Assembly: GCF_042850945.1 (NCBI RefSeq)
Contig: NZ_AP031496.1
Location: forward strand, 3,720,001-3,784,000
Direction of reading: 5' to 3'
DNA length: 64,000 bases
DNA from: Halioxenophilus aromaticivorans
GTDB lineage: Bacteria; Pseudomonadota; Gammaproteobacteria; Pseudomonadales; Cellvibrionaceae
In this document: piece by piece, positions 9,683 to 17,952 of the stretch
Layout of the letters: every line of letters begins with the position of its first letter
Position numbering within the stretch: position 1 is the stretch's first letter
Made by a program: the position numbers and the translations under genes
Notes under the pieces: model-generated
What the model saw: the letters and a program-made list of their open reading frames with translations, nothing else
The model's database searches: none
Told to the model about the DNA's origin: nothing

Positions 9683-11341
9683 CTAAGCCAATCCGGCTGC
9701 TGATAACCGCTGCTCCAGCACCAAGAGCTGCTCAGGAGAAACCCCAACCAACTCCAAGCGATTGTCGCCGGCGACCTGGGTGGACAGGTTAAATTCTTTG
9801 GTAATGGCGCCTAGGGCAAGCAGTTTATCCGGGCTGATATTGCCGGCACTGAGGCCGCTTAGAAAAATACCGGCCACAGCATCGGCGGGGCCGCCCACCT
9901 CATAACCCAGGTCGGCCATCTTGGCCTCAAATACTTGCTCGGCCAAAGCCCCACAGCTGCCACACCCCGTGGAAGCCAATGTTTGTTGCTTAATGGCGTT
10001 CATGTCTCGGGCACCGGCGATTACGGCCTGCTCTATTTGCCCTTTGGTTACGCTGTTGCAGGCGCAAATTAAGGCCTCCTGGGGCAGCGACTCTACATCG
10101 AACACCACGTCTTCTTTTGGAAATAACAACTCTTCTGGCGAGGTTGGAATCTCTAACTTATTCAGCATTAATTGCAGCCAGCCGCCGTAATCGGATACGT
10201 CGCCCACTAACACGGCACCCAACAAGTGTTTGCCATCTGCCGATACTACTAGGCTTTTGTACACTTCTTCGCTGTCGTCGTAGTAGCTGTAGTTAAGACA
10301 GCCCTGCGTGCGGCCGTGGGCATCGCCAATGCTGGCCACATCCACTCCCAGCAATTTGAGTTTGGTACTCATATCGGCGCCGACAAATTCTTCGCAATCT
10401 CCCGATATGTGGCAGGCAGCGACTTTGGCCATGGTATAGCCCGGGCTCACCAAACCAAAAATACGGCCACCCCAAAGGGCACACTCGCCAATGGCGTAGA
10501 TATTTTCATCCGAAGTTTGGCAGAAATTGTTGACTACAATGCCGCCGCGCTCACCGATATCCAAGCCAAATTCACGGGCCAGAGCATCCTGGGGGCGAAT
10601 GCCGGCAGAAAACACGATCATGTCGGTTTCTAAGAAAGAGCCGTCGGCAAAGTTCATGCGATAGCGACGCTCGCTACCGGCAACGATTTCTTTGGTGGCT
10701 TTTTCTGTATGGACCCCCACGCCCAGCGATTCGATTTTTCGCCGTAACAAGGCGCCACCGCCCTCATCGAGCTGCACCGCCATTAGGCGCGGTGCAAATT
10801 CCACCACGTGGGATTCTAAACCGAGATGTTTGAGTGCATTTGCCGCCTCAAGGCCCAACAGGCCTCCGCCGACGACCACCCCCACTTTGGAACTTTGAGC
10901 CGAGGCGGTGATGGCCTCCAAATCCTCAATGGTGCGATACACCAAGCAGTGCTCCTGGTCATTGCCAGGAATCGGCGGCACAAACGGAAAGGAGCCGGTG
11001 GCCAGAACCAATTTGTCGTAATCTTCTTTGCGACCGGATTCGGTGATCACACACTTTTGCTCACGATCCAACTCAACCACTTTGTCGCGTAGCAAAAAAG
11101 ACACGCCTTTCTCTTGGTAATATTGCTCGCTGGTGAGCATTAGGTCGTTTACCGAGGCACCAGAAAAATACGAACTGAGTTGTACTCGGTCATAGGCCAG
11201 CCGCGGCTCTTCTGAAAAAGTTAGGATGTGATGGCCATCGCCTTTGGCATCAAGTAGGCAATCTATAAACTTGTGCCCAACCATACCATTGCCCACCACA
11301 AGCACCTTGGGTTTTGCGGCAATTTGCTGTTCGTTTTGCAT
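9683..11341 (-). CDS. NirB-like NAD(P)H flavoprotein lacking the siroheme half
   Basis: This 552-residue protein matches the N-terminal half of assimilatory nitrite reductase large subunits. It has an FAD-binding VVGNGMVGHKF motif near residue 15, an NAD-binding VVGGGLLGLEAA motif near 158, and a BFD-like [2Fe-2S] domain with ICACNSVT and STGCGSC (about 425-475). After it come only the first ~60 residues of the ferredoxin-like sulfite-reductase repeat, ending AAGLA; the siroheme/[4Fe-4S] catalytic half (about 300 residues) is absent. It cannot reduce nitrite alone. The likely role is an electron-transfer partner for the divergent nitrate reductase (NasC/NasB-like), or it is a truncated remnant. 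It follows cobA by nine bases in the same operon. Translation beyond the stop shows no continuation. Confidence 0.8.
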   Translation of the reverse strand: MQNEQQIAAKPKVLVVGNGMVGHKFIDCLLDAKGDGHHILTFSEEPRLAYDRVQLSSYFSGASVNDLMLTSEQYYQEKGVSFLLRDKVVELDREQKCVITESGRKEDYDKLVLATGSFPFVPPIPGNDQEHCLVYRTIEDLEAITASAQSSKVGVVVGGGLLGLEAANALKHLGLESHVVEFAPRLMAVQLDEGGGALLRRKIESLGVGVHTEKATKEIVAGSERRYRMNFADGSFLETDMIVFSAGIRPQDALAREFGLDIGERGGIVVNNFCQTSDENIYAIGECALWGGRIFGLVSPGYTMAKVAACHISGDCEEFVGADMSTKLKLLGVDVASIGDAHGRTQGCLNYSYYDDSEEVYKSLVVSADGKHLLGAVLVGDVSDYGGWLQLMLNKLEIPTSPEELLFPKEDVVFDVESLPQEALICACNSVTKGQIEQAVIAGARDMNAIKQQTLASTGCGSCGALAEQVFEAKMADLGYEVGGPADAVAGIFLSGLSAGNISPDKLLALGAITKEFNLSTQVAGDNRLELVGVSPEQLLVLEQRLSAAGLA

Positions 11342-11350
11342 AAAAAAATC

Positions 11351-12163
11351 CTAGGCCGACATCTGTTGAGGCAGCGACTGCGCCGACTGCAATACTTGGC
11401 TTAACTCGTGATGCAGGCGCACCACCTGGCCGACAATAATCAACGCTGGCGCCTGGGCTCGGTTGTCTTGTGCCAACTTTGTTAAGCTAGCAAGCTCACC
11501 GGTCATAACCCGCTGTTGCGCCGTACCACCACGTTCAACAATCGCCACCGGTGTATCCCCAGCTAAGCCGCCGCGCTGGAGCTGACCACTGATGCGCTCG
11601 GTGCGGCTAAGCCCCATATAAAAAACCAGAGTGTTGCCGCTAGCGGCTAGGGCCGGCCAATTAATGCTGGAATCGGCTTCCGCGCCAGTTTCACTGTTGC
11701 GGCTGTGTGCCGTTACAAAGGTGCAACCCTGGGTAATGCCGCGGTGGGTTAAAGGAATACCGGCGTAGGCAGAGCAGCCATTGGCCGCAGAAACACCGGG
11801 TACAACCTCCACGGGCACGCCGGCATCTCTCAAGGCCAAGGCCTCTTCACCACCGCGGCCAAAAATAAATGGGTCGCCGCCTTTCAACCGGCACACATTT
11901 AATCCGAGCTGCGCCTGGTCCACCAAGGCTTGGTTTATGCCCTCCTGGGGAATGGCATGGCGCCCCTTGCGCTTGCCAACGTAGATGCAAAGCACACCTG
12001 TAGGAAACAAGGCTTTTATGTCTTCGCTAACCAGGGCGTCGTAAAATATGACGTCCGCTGCTTGGATGCACTTAACCGCCTTTAAGGTAAGCAGATCGAC
12101 GTCACCCGGCCCAGCGCCAACAATGGCGACCCGGCCTAAGGCTTCTACGGTTGATTGGCTCAT
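11351..12163 (-). CDS. cobA: Uroporphyrinogen-III C-methyltransferase
   Basis: A 270-residue SUMT. It has the N-terminal VGAGPGDVDLLTLKA motif, the central RLKGGDPFIFGRGGEEA motif and VPGVSAANGCSAYAGIPLTHR, all signatures of the family. It uses S-adenosylmethionine to methylate uroporphyrinogen III at C2 and C7, giving precorrin-2, the siroheme precursor. Single-domain length (no CysG-type dehydrogenase part) means the oxidation and iron-insertion steps are encoded elsewhere. It is the first gene after a sigma-54 promoter and is followed directly by the nirB-like gene, which fits a supply role for nitrite reductase. Confidence 0.94.
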   Translation of the reverse strand: MSQSTVEALGRVAIVGAGPGDVDLLTLKAVKCIQAADVIFYDALVSEDIKALFPTGVLCIYVGKRKGRHAIPQEGINQALVDQAQLGLNVCRLKGGDPFIFGRGGEEALALRDAGVPVEVVPGVSAANGCSAYAGIPLTHRGITQGCTFVTAHSRNSETGAEADSSINWPALAASGNTLVFYMGLSRTERISGQLQRGGLAGDTPVAIVERGGTAQQRVMTGELASLTKLAQDNRAQAPALIIVGQVVRLHHELSQVLQSAQSLPQQMSA

Positions 12164-12255
12164 GCTTTACACCTGAAATGAGTTAAAAACTAATACCGCC
12201 GAGACACTGCATTAGCGCAGGAAAATGCACGGGATATATTCATTTACTTGTAGTT

Positions 12256-12271
12256 AGCAATGCCAATGCCA
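12256..12271 (-). promoter_or_regulatory. Sigma-54 promoter for cobA operon
   Basis: Read leftward the sequence is TGGCATTGGCATTGCT, which matches the -24/-12 consensus with GG and GC ten bases apart. It sits about 90 bases before the cobA ATG, a normal leader length. It implies activation by an enhancer-binding protein such as NtrC, in keeping with nitrogen control of this block. Confidence 0.75.
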
Positions 12272-12388
12272 TTCCCTATACAATTAAGTGCAATAAAACT
12301 TTTTGCATATTTATCAGCAACTTAGAATAGCAACCGACAGTAAGATATGACCTTTTGTGACATTGGCGCACAAGTCGAGCCCACTAGA

Positions 12389-12462
12389 TTGCACCATATA
12401 AATACTGAAAAGAATTTTGAGCACCAAAATAAAACATTTAACAAGACCTTTATATGCACCAT
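12389..12462 (+). promoter_or_regulatory. Three phased NtrC-like half-sites between cobA and nasA
   Basis: The motif GCACCA occurs three times in the same orientation: TGCACCA at 12390-12396, AGCACCAAAAT at 12420-12430 and TGCACCAT at 12455-12462. Each matches the left half of the NtrC consensus (TGCACCAAAATGGTGCA), but the right halves are poor. Spacing is 30 and 35 bases, about three helical turns, and all lie more than 100 bases from both sigma-54 promoters, as enhancers do. The AT-rich 513-base gap holds no gene I can support. Confidence 0.5.
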
Positions 12463-12585
12463 TAAATACCAAAAAGCCATCAGAAAGTTCAGTTGTGGGG
12501 CAAAACACCCTACTCAATGTACTTTAAAGTGCCAAACTTGACAGAAAACCTCGCGAATTCGGCAGCACGCCAAGCATCCAGCGCT

Positions 12586-12601
12586 TGGTTCGCTTTTTGC
12601 A
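12586..12601 (+). promoter_or_regulatory. Sigma-54 promoter for nasA
   Basis: TGGTTCGCTTTTTGCA has the invariant GG and GC ten bases apart, with a T-rich stretch and TTGCA at -12. The predicted start site is about 65 bases ahead of the nasA start. Together with the leftward site at 12256 it makes a divergent nitrogen-controlled promoter pair. Confidence 0.7.
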
Positions 12602-12676
12602 GCTAGGGTAGTCTTTGCCAGCACCCGCCGCCCAATCCGCGGGGCCGTTGAATTATCTAATTTGGGAGCAAATACG

Positions 12677-15385
12677 GTGGCCATAATTCAATCCGATAAC
12701 CAACCTTGGATCAAATCGACCTGCGCTTACTGTGGTGTGGGCTGCGGCATAGAAGCCCAAGTGACGCAAGGCCCTGAAGGTGAATCCGCCACGGTTGCGG
12801 TACGCGGTGACGAAAGCCACCCTGCCAATTACGGCCGCCTATGCTCCAAGGGCCTTGCCCTGGGGGAAACCGTGGTCGACCAAGGCCGGCTAACGCAACC
12901 CCAGATCCACGGGCAAGACAGTGCTTGGCAGCCCGCATTGCAAATGGTGGCCGACAAGTTCAGCCACACAATTGCTGAGCACGGCCCGGATTCCGTCGCG
13001 TTTTACGTCAGCGGCCAGTTGCTAACCGAGGATTACTACATCGCCAATAAGTTGATGAAAGGCTTTATTGGCTCCGGCAACATCGATACTAACTCTCGCC
13101 TGTGCATGTCCTCTAGCGTTGCCGGCCACAAGCGGGCCTTTGGTACAGACACAGTTCCAAACACCTATACCGATTTAGAACAATCCGACTTGGTCGTCTT
13201 GGTCGGGTCCAATCTGGCCTGGTGCCATCCGGTATTATTTCAACGCTTAAAAGCCGCCAAAGCGGCGCGGCCAGAAATGCGCGTGGTGGTTATCGACCCA
13301 CGCGATACCGAAACCACCTCCATTGCCGATTTGTACCTACCCATCAAACCCGGCGCCGATGTGTTGCTATACAACGGCTTGCTGGATTACTTAGCCCGTG
13401 CCGAAAAGCTAGACGATAGCTACATCGAGCAACACACTGAGAACTTTACTCACGCCCTCAATCAAGCCCAGTTCGATTGCGCCGACCGGGAATCCTTCTA
13501 CGCCAAGCTGGGGCTGCCCTCCTCCTTGGTAACCACCTTCTATCGCTGGGTAGCAGAAACCGATAAAACACTGACGGTGTATTCTCAGGGCGTTAATCAA
13601 TCCAGTGCCGGCGCGGACAAAGTTAACGCCATCATTAACACGCACCTGGCCACCGGCAGAATTGGTAGGCTGGGCTGCGGGCCGTTTTCAGTCACCGGCC
13701 AACCCAACGCCATGGGCGGCCGAGAAGTAGGCGGCTTAGCCAACATGCTGGCAGCTCATTTGGAGTTTGGTAACCAGCGCGCGTCGGAACTGATCAAAAC
13801 CTTCTGGGATAGCGCTAACCTCGCCACCGGTCCCGGCTTAAAAGCCGTAGAAATGTTCGATGCCATTGCCGATGGCAAAATAAAAGCAGTTTGGGTGATG
13901 GCGACCAATCCCGCCGCCAGCCTGCCCAATAGAGACAAAGTTAAACAGGCTCTGGCAAATTGCGATTTTGTGGTGGTTTCCGATTGTATTGCAGATACCG
14001 ATACCACCCAATTCGCCCACGTGCTATTGCCAGCCCAAGGCTGGGCGGAGAAGTCCGGCACGGTAACCAACTCTGAGCGCCGCATATCACGCCAACGCCA
14101 GATAGTGCCGGCGCTGGGTGAAGCCAAGCCAGACTGGTGGATCATGTCCGAGGTCGCCAAGCTCATGGGCTTTGGCGCTCAGTTTGATTACCCCAGCGAA
14201 GCGGATGTGTTCAAAGAATACGCCGCTATGACCGCCCTAGGGCAAGAGGAAGAAAGCTGCAAGCGCGACTTGGATATCTCTGGCCTAGCCGATATTACAA
14301 CCGAGCAATACCACAGCCTCGCACCGGTGCAGTGGCCGGTTGCCCAAGGCTCACAGCCGCTAGATGACCAACGTTTTTTTGCCGAGGGGGGGTTCTATAC
14401 CGCCAGCCGCAAAGGCCAATTTGTTAGCACCGCCTACCGCCCACCGCAAACGGCAACCAACGCGAAATACCCACTCATTCTTAACAGTGGCCGCTTGCGG
14501 GATCAGTGGCACACCATGACTCGCACAGGTTTATCGGCCCGCCTTAATGCCCATAAGCCGGAACCGTTCATCAACATCAACCCGCTGGACGCCCAAGCCT
14601 ACGGCACAACCGAGGGCGCCATCGTTAAGGTTACCAGCCTGGCCGGCAGTGCCATGGCAAGAGCTCGCATCACAACCGAAGTCCAACCCGGGCAACTGTT
14701 TATGCCCATACACTGGACGGGAACCCACTCTTCCCACAGTTGCGTGAGTAGCGTCGTCACACCGGAATACGACCCTGTATCAGGCCAGCCGGAATCCAAA
14801 TTCACCCCGGTTGCCCTGAGCCCCTGGCCGGTGTCCAGTGAGGCCTTAGTATTAAGCCGGTCTCCCATTGCCATGCCGGAAGACAGCTATTGGGCAAGGC
14901 AAACCATTGAGCAGGGCTTCCTATATTTTGTCGCCAGCCAGCAGCCGCCGGCTGAATTAGCTGCTAGCCTGAGCAACACCCTGCCCCAGCAGGAACTAAC
15001 CAGCAACCTGGGATTTACCAACAGCGCTACCGGCGCCATGCGTCGAGCTCGCATCCAACAGGGTCAACTCATCGACTGCCTGATCGTGGCGCAGTCTACC
15101 CAAAAACAAGACTACGATTGGTTAGCGGTTCTGCTGGCAGACCGCTTAAACAGCACCGCAGAGCGCTCTCTTCTGGCAGGTAAGCCCGACGCCAGCATTG
15201 CGCAGGGCAAACTCATTTGCGCCTGCAAAAAGGTGGGTGAAAAAACCATTAAAAAGGCCATCACCAGCCAAAACCTAGAATCAGTTGAAGATATATGCAG
15301 CGCCACTCAAGCTGGCACCGGCTGCGGCTCCTGTCTGCCGGAGTTGGGCGATATTCTGGAACAATGTCAAACAATTGATGCCTAA
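12677..15385 (+). CDS. nasA: Assimilatory nitrate reductase catalytic subunit
   Basis: A molybdopterin bis-MGD oxidoreductase of about 902 residues. The N-terminal CAYCGVGCG with a later RLCSKG supplies four cysteines for a [4Fe-4S] cluster, followed by the large Moco-binding domains (GSNLAWCHP, NPAASLPN) and the MopB C-terminal dinucleotide-binding domain (NSGRLRDQWHTMTRTG). The last ~60 residues form a BFD-like [2Fe-2S] domain (ICACKKVG and GTGCGSC), as in NasA proteins that take electrons from a flavoprotein partner. It reduces nitrate to nitrite in the cytoplasm. The GTG at 12677 is preferred over a TTG at 12662 because GGGAG lies eight bases before it. It is divergent from the cobA/nirB-like operon and upstream of Moco genes. 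Confidence 0.93.
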   Translation: MAIIQSDNQPWIKSTCAYCGVGCGIEAQVTQGPEGESATVAVRGDESHPANYGRLCSKGLALGETVVDQGRLTQPQIHGQDSAWQPALQMVADKFSHTIAEHGPDSVAFYVSGQLLTEDYYIANKLMKGFIGSGNIDTNSRLCMSSSVAGHKRAFGTDTVPNTYTDLEQSDLVVLVGSNLAWCHPVLFQRLKAAKAARPEMRVVVIDPRDTETTSIADLYLPIKPGADVLLYNGLLDYLARAEKLDDSYIEQHTENFTHALNQAQFDCADRESFYAKLGLPSSLVTTFYRWVAETDKTLTVYSQGVNQSSAGADKVNAIINTHLATGRIGRLGCGPFSVTGQPNAMGGREVGGLANMLAAHLEFGNQRASELIKTFWDSANLATGPGLKAVEMFDAIADGKIKAVWVMATNPAASLPNRDKVKQALANCDFVVVSDCIADTDTTQFAHVLLPAQGWAEKSGTVTNSERRISRQRQIVPALGEAKPDWWIMSEVAKLMGFGAQFDYPSEADVFKEYAAMTALGQEEESCKRDLDISGLADITTEQYHSLAPVQWPVAQGSQPLDDQRFFAEGGFYTASRKGQFVSTAYRPPQTATNAKYPLILNSGRLRDQWHTMTRTGLSARLNAHKPEPFININPLDAQAYGTTEGAIVKVTSLAGSAMARARITTEVQPGQLFMPIHWTGTHSSHSCVSSVVTPEYDPVSGQPESKFTPVALSPWPVSSEALVLSRSPIAMPEDSYWARQTIEQGFLYFVASQQPPAELAASLSNTLPQQELTSNLGFTNSATGAMRRARIQQGQLIDCLIVAQSTQKQDYDWLAVLLADRLNSTAERSLLAGKPDASIAQGKLICACKKVGEKTIKKAITSQNLESVEDICSATQAGTGCGSCLPELGDILEQCQTIDA

Positions 15386-15433
15386 CCCTGCCTAGGCGCG
15401 CCATTTGCGAATTTCGGCCCTTGAACGCTACTG

Positions 15434-15573
15434 CACCTTATTTAGGTGTAATCCTGGGTCGTTTTGCTTATTATTGCGCCTAGTTTTACGCCCATCATTC
15501 GGCGTAAGGGCGCCATTACCTTATGGCGGTAATGAGTTACTAGCCATTTATCAATGCCCGTCATTAATGGCTA
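15434..15573 (+). ncRNA. Hairpin-rich leader before moaA
   Basis: Four consecutive stem-loops fill the nasA-moaA gap: CACCT/AGGTG (15434-15448), TTACGCC/GGCGTAA (15486-15507), CATTACC/GGTAATG (15514-15534) and TAGCCATT/AATGGCTA (15541-15573). The last has an inner AATG/CATT pair. None has a T-run, so this is not a simple terminator. A structured 5' leader that regulates moaA is plausible, since Moco-responsive RNAs precede moaA in other bacteria. I could not match the known Moco motif by eye. Confidence 0.35.
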
Positions 15574-15635
15574 TCAAACAGTAACCCAACCTAAGCCCAA
15601 AGCCACCAGATTACCTGCAGGAAACCGCACGTTAT

Positions 15636-16637
15636 ATGAGTACAAACGCAGCACAACCCTTAACCGACCCCTTTGGCCGCAAAATTACCTATCTGCGCCT
15701 GTCGGTAACAGACCGCTGTGATTTCCGCTGTGTTTACTGCATGGCGGAGGAAATGACTTTCTTACCCCGCGCCCAGCTGTGCACACTGGAAGAGTTGGCC
15801 GAAATAGGCGCAGCGTTCTGTGAACTAGGTGTCACCCAAATTAGGCTGACGGGTGGCGAGCCGCTGATTCGACGCAACGTGCAAAGCCTGTTTCACCAAC
15901 TTGGCGCCCTTCCCTCGCTTAAGGATTTAACCCTAACCACCAATGGCTCGCACCTAGCCCAATATGCGGACGAGCTTAAAAAAGCCGGTGTAAAACGCAT
16001 CAACGTCAGCCTAGACACATTGCAGCAAGAGCGCTTTAAGGCGCTATCTCGCACCGGTGATTTGCAGCAGGTGCTGGCCGGGCTAGAGGCGGCCAAATCC
16101 CAGGGTTTTAGCGCCATTAAACTGAACGCGGTTATTTTGCGCAATCGCAATTTTGATGAGGTGGTAGACCTGGTTGAATACGCCCACCGTAACCAGTTCG
16201 ATATCAGCTTTATTGAAGAAATGCCCCTGGGCCACATCAGCGAGCACGGCCGTGGCGAGGAATTTGTTTCCAGCGAGGACATTCTCAACTGCCTTAAACA
16301 GCATTTTGCCATTCAACCCAGCGGCTACAGCACCGGCGGCCCATCGCGTTACTGGCAATTGGCAGAAGGCCAGACCCGAGTCGGGTTTATCTCTCCGCAC
16401 AGCAACAACTTTTGCGGCGACTGCAACCGGGTAAGAGTCAGCGCCGAAGGCAAGCTACTACTGTGTTTGGGCAACGAGCACAGTGTAGATCTCAAGGCCG
16501 TTATTCGAGCGCACCCCGGCGACCGGGAAAAGCTCAAACAAGCCATCGTTGATGCCATCGGCATTAAACCCGAACGCCACCACTTTGAGCACGACGACGT
16601 ACAGATTGTCCGTTTTATGAATACCACCGGCGGCTAA
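15636..16637 (+). CDS. moaA: GTP 3',8-cyclase MoaA
   Basis: This 333-residue radical-SAM enzyme carries the N-terminal cluster motif CDFRCVYC, the SAM-binding LTGGEPLIR, the C-terminal cluster segment FCGDCNRVR with a later Cys in LLLCLG, and the terminal double glycine (NTTGG) that is essential in MoaA. It makes (8S)-3',8-cyclo-7,8-dihydroguanosine triphosphate from GTP, the first step of molybdenum cofactor synthesis. It is followed by moaB at 13 bases. moaC, moaD and moaE are not in the window. Confidence 0.96.
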   Translation: MSTNAAQPLTDPFGRKITYLRLSVTDRCDFRCVYCMAEEMTFLPRAQLCTLEELAEIGAAFCELGVTQIRLTGGEPLIRRNVQSLFHQLGALPSLKDLTLTTNGSHLAQYADELKKAGVKRINVSLDTLQQERFKALSRTGDLQQVLAGLEAAKSQGFSAIKLNAVILRNRNFDEVVDLVEYAHRNQFDISFIEEMPLGHISEHGRGEEFVSSEDILNCLKQHFAIQPSGYSTGGPSRYWQLAEGQTRVGFISPHSNNFCGDCNRVRVSAEGKLLLCLGNEHSVDLKAVIRAHPGDREKLKQAIVDAIGIKPERHHFEHDDVQIVRFMNTTGG

Positions 16638-16650
16638 CCCAGGAACCACC

Positions 16651-17157
16651 ATGAGCAGCAGTAAAGAATTCACACCGCTTAACATCGCGGTTTTGACCAT
16701 TTCAGATACCCGCACAGACGACACCGATACCTCAGGCGACTTACTCAAGCAGCACCTTACCGAAGCTGGACACCAATTTGCTGTTAAAACCATTGTTAAA
16801 GACGATATTTACCAAATCCGCAAAGTGATATCAGATTGGGTGGCCAACGGCGACATCAACGCCATATTGACCACCGGCGGCACTGGCTTTGCGGGCCGCG
16901 ATAGCACGCCAGAAGCTATAGCTCCGCTGTTTGACCAGGAAATCGTCGGCTTCGGTGAATTGTTTAGACAGGTATCCTATGCCGAGGTAGGCAGCTCCAC
17001 GGTGCAATCTCGATGCTTAGCCGGCGTCGCCAACAAAACCATCATCTTTTGCCTACCGGGTTCCAACAACGCTTGCACCACCGGCTGGCAAAAAATCATC
17101 AAAGAACAATTAGACAGCCGCCACCGCCCCTGTAACTTTGTAGGCCAACTTTTGTAG
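16651..17157 (+). CDS. moaB: Molybdenum cofactor biosynthesis protein MoaB
   Basis: A 168-residue MoaB/Mog-family protein with the family's TISDTRTDDTDTSGD start and the GGTGFAGRDSTPEA loop that binds molybdopterin. Members adenylylate molybdopterin before molybdate insertion, although the E. coli MoaB itself is dispensable. It lies 13 bases after moaA and is surely co-transcribed with it. Confidence 0.94.
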   Translation: MSSSKEFTPLNIAVLTISDTRTDDTDTSGDLLKQHLTEAGHQFAVKTIVKDDIYQIRKVISDWVANGDINAILTTGGTGFAGRDSTPEAIAPLFDQEIVGFGELFRQVSYAEVGSSTVQSRCLAGVANKTIIFCLPGSNNACTTGWQKIIKEQLDSRHRPCNFVGQLL

Positions 17158-17269
17158 CGCGCACCGCTTATTTTGACACAGTGATTAAGGGCAGATAAAA
17201 GCAAACGAAAGACCGCAGACGATACATTGAAAACGAGCAGTAGAGAGCGACCTTAGAAACCACTGCCCG

Positions 17270-17818
17270 TCAAAATGAAGAGTCTGGCTCAGTGAGAAAA
17301 TCCAACTCCTCCGAAGTAGACTGCCGCCCCAGCAGCTTATTGCGGTGAGGATAACGACCAAAGCGGTCAATAATGGCTTTGTGTTTTTCTTCAAAGGCTA
17401 GGTTTTCTTCCAACCCAGGGGCAGAAAAAAGCACCACCGCATGTTCGTGCATCAATTTAGACTCTGAATGCATATAAGGCATGTAGAGAAACGCCCGCTG
17501 CTCCGCTGGCAATGCCTCATCACAGCCAGCTAGCACGGCCTCCTGGGCAAGCACCAATGCCTGTGCATCGGCAGCGAAAGCATCGGCGCTATCGCGATAG
17601 ATATTGCGCGAGAATTGATCCAGCACAATAATTTCCGCCAAGCGACCTGCAGCTTCAATGCGCCATTCAAACAGCTCGCCCTTTTTGGCCTGGGTTAGCA
17701 AGCTGTCAAAGCGCTCACCAACCAATAAATCAAACACAGGGTCCGAGTCAAACCACTGTTTTGGTTCACACTCTTTGAACCAAAAATCCAATACGCTCTG
17801 CCACATACTACTCACCAT
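17270..17818 (-). CDS. DUF924 family protein
   Basis: A 182-residue soluble protein with the DUF924 pattern: an N-terminal VLDFWF, a central LAEIIVLDQFSRNIYRD, a later FLYMPYMHSE and a C-terminal HKAIIDRFGRYPHRN. It is predicted to be all-helical and TPR-like. Its function is unknown. It reads against the flanking Moco genes and so is probably independently expressed. A second ATG at 17806 could also serve as the start. Confidence 0.85.
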   Translation of the reverse strand: MVSSMWQSVLDFWFKECEPKQWFDSDPVFDLLVGERFDSLLTQAKKGELFEWRIEAAGRLAEIIVLDQFSRNIYRDSADAFAADAQALVLAQEAVLAGCDEALPAEQRAFLYMPYMHSESKLMHEHAVVLFSAPGLEENLAFEEKHKAIIDRFGRYPHRNKLLGRQSTSEELDFLTEPDSSF

Positions 17819-17952
17819 TTACTGCTAGCTCATTTGGTTTTTTGGCTGTTGCACCGTAGCATTTTGCGCTGTAACACTTAGTGGCGATTACCAAAAAGTA
17901 ATTACCAAGACCAGCTATTCTCAACCCTCCCGTCTAAGGTTAAGATGCCGAC

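Noticed and set aside
12314..12517. Leftward 67-codon frame in the cobA-nasA gap
   Set aside because: It overlaps the NtrC-like half-sites, has no ribosome site and no family features.
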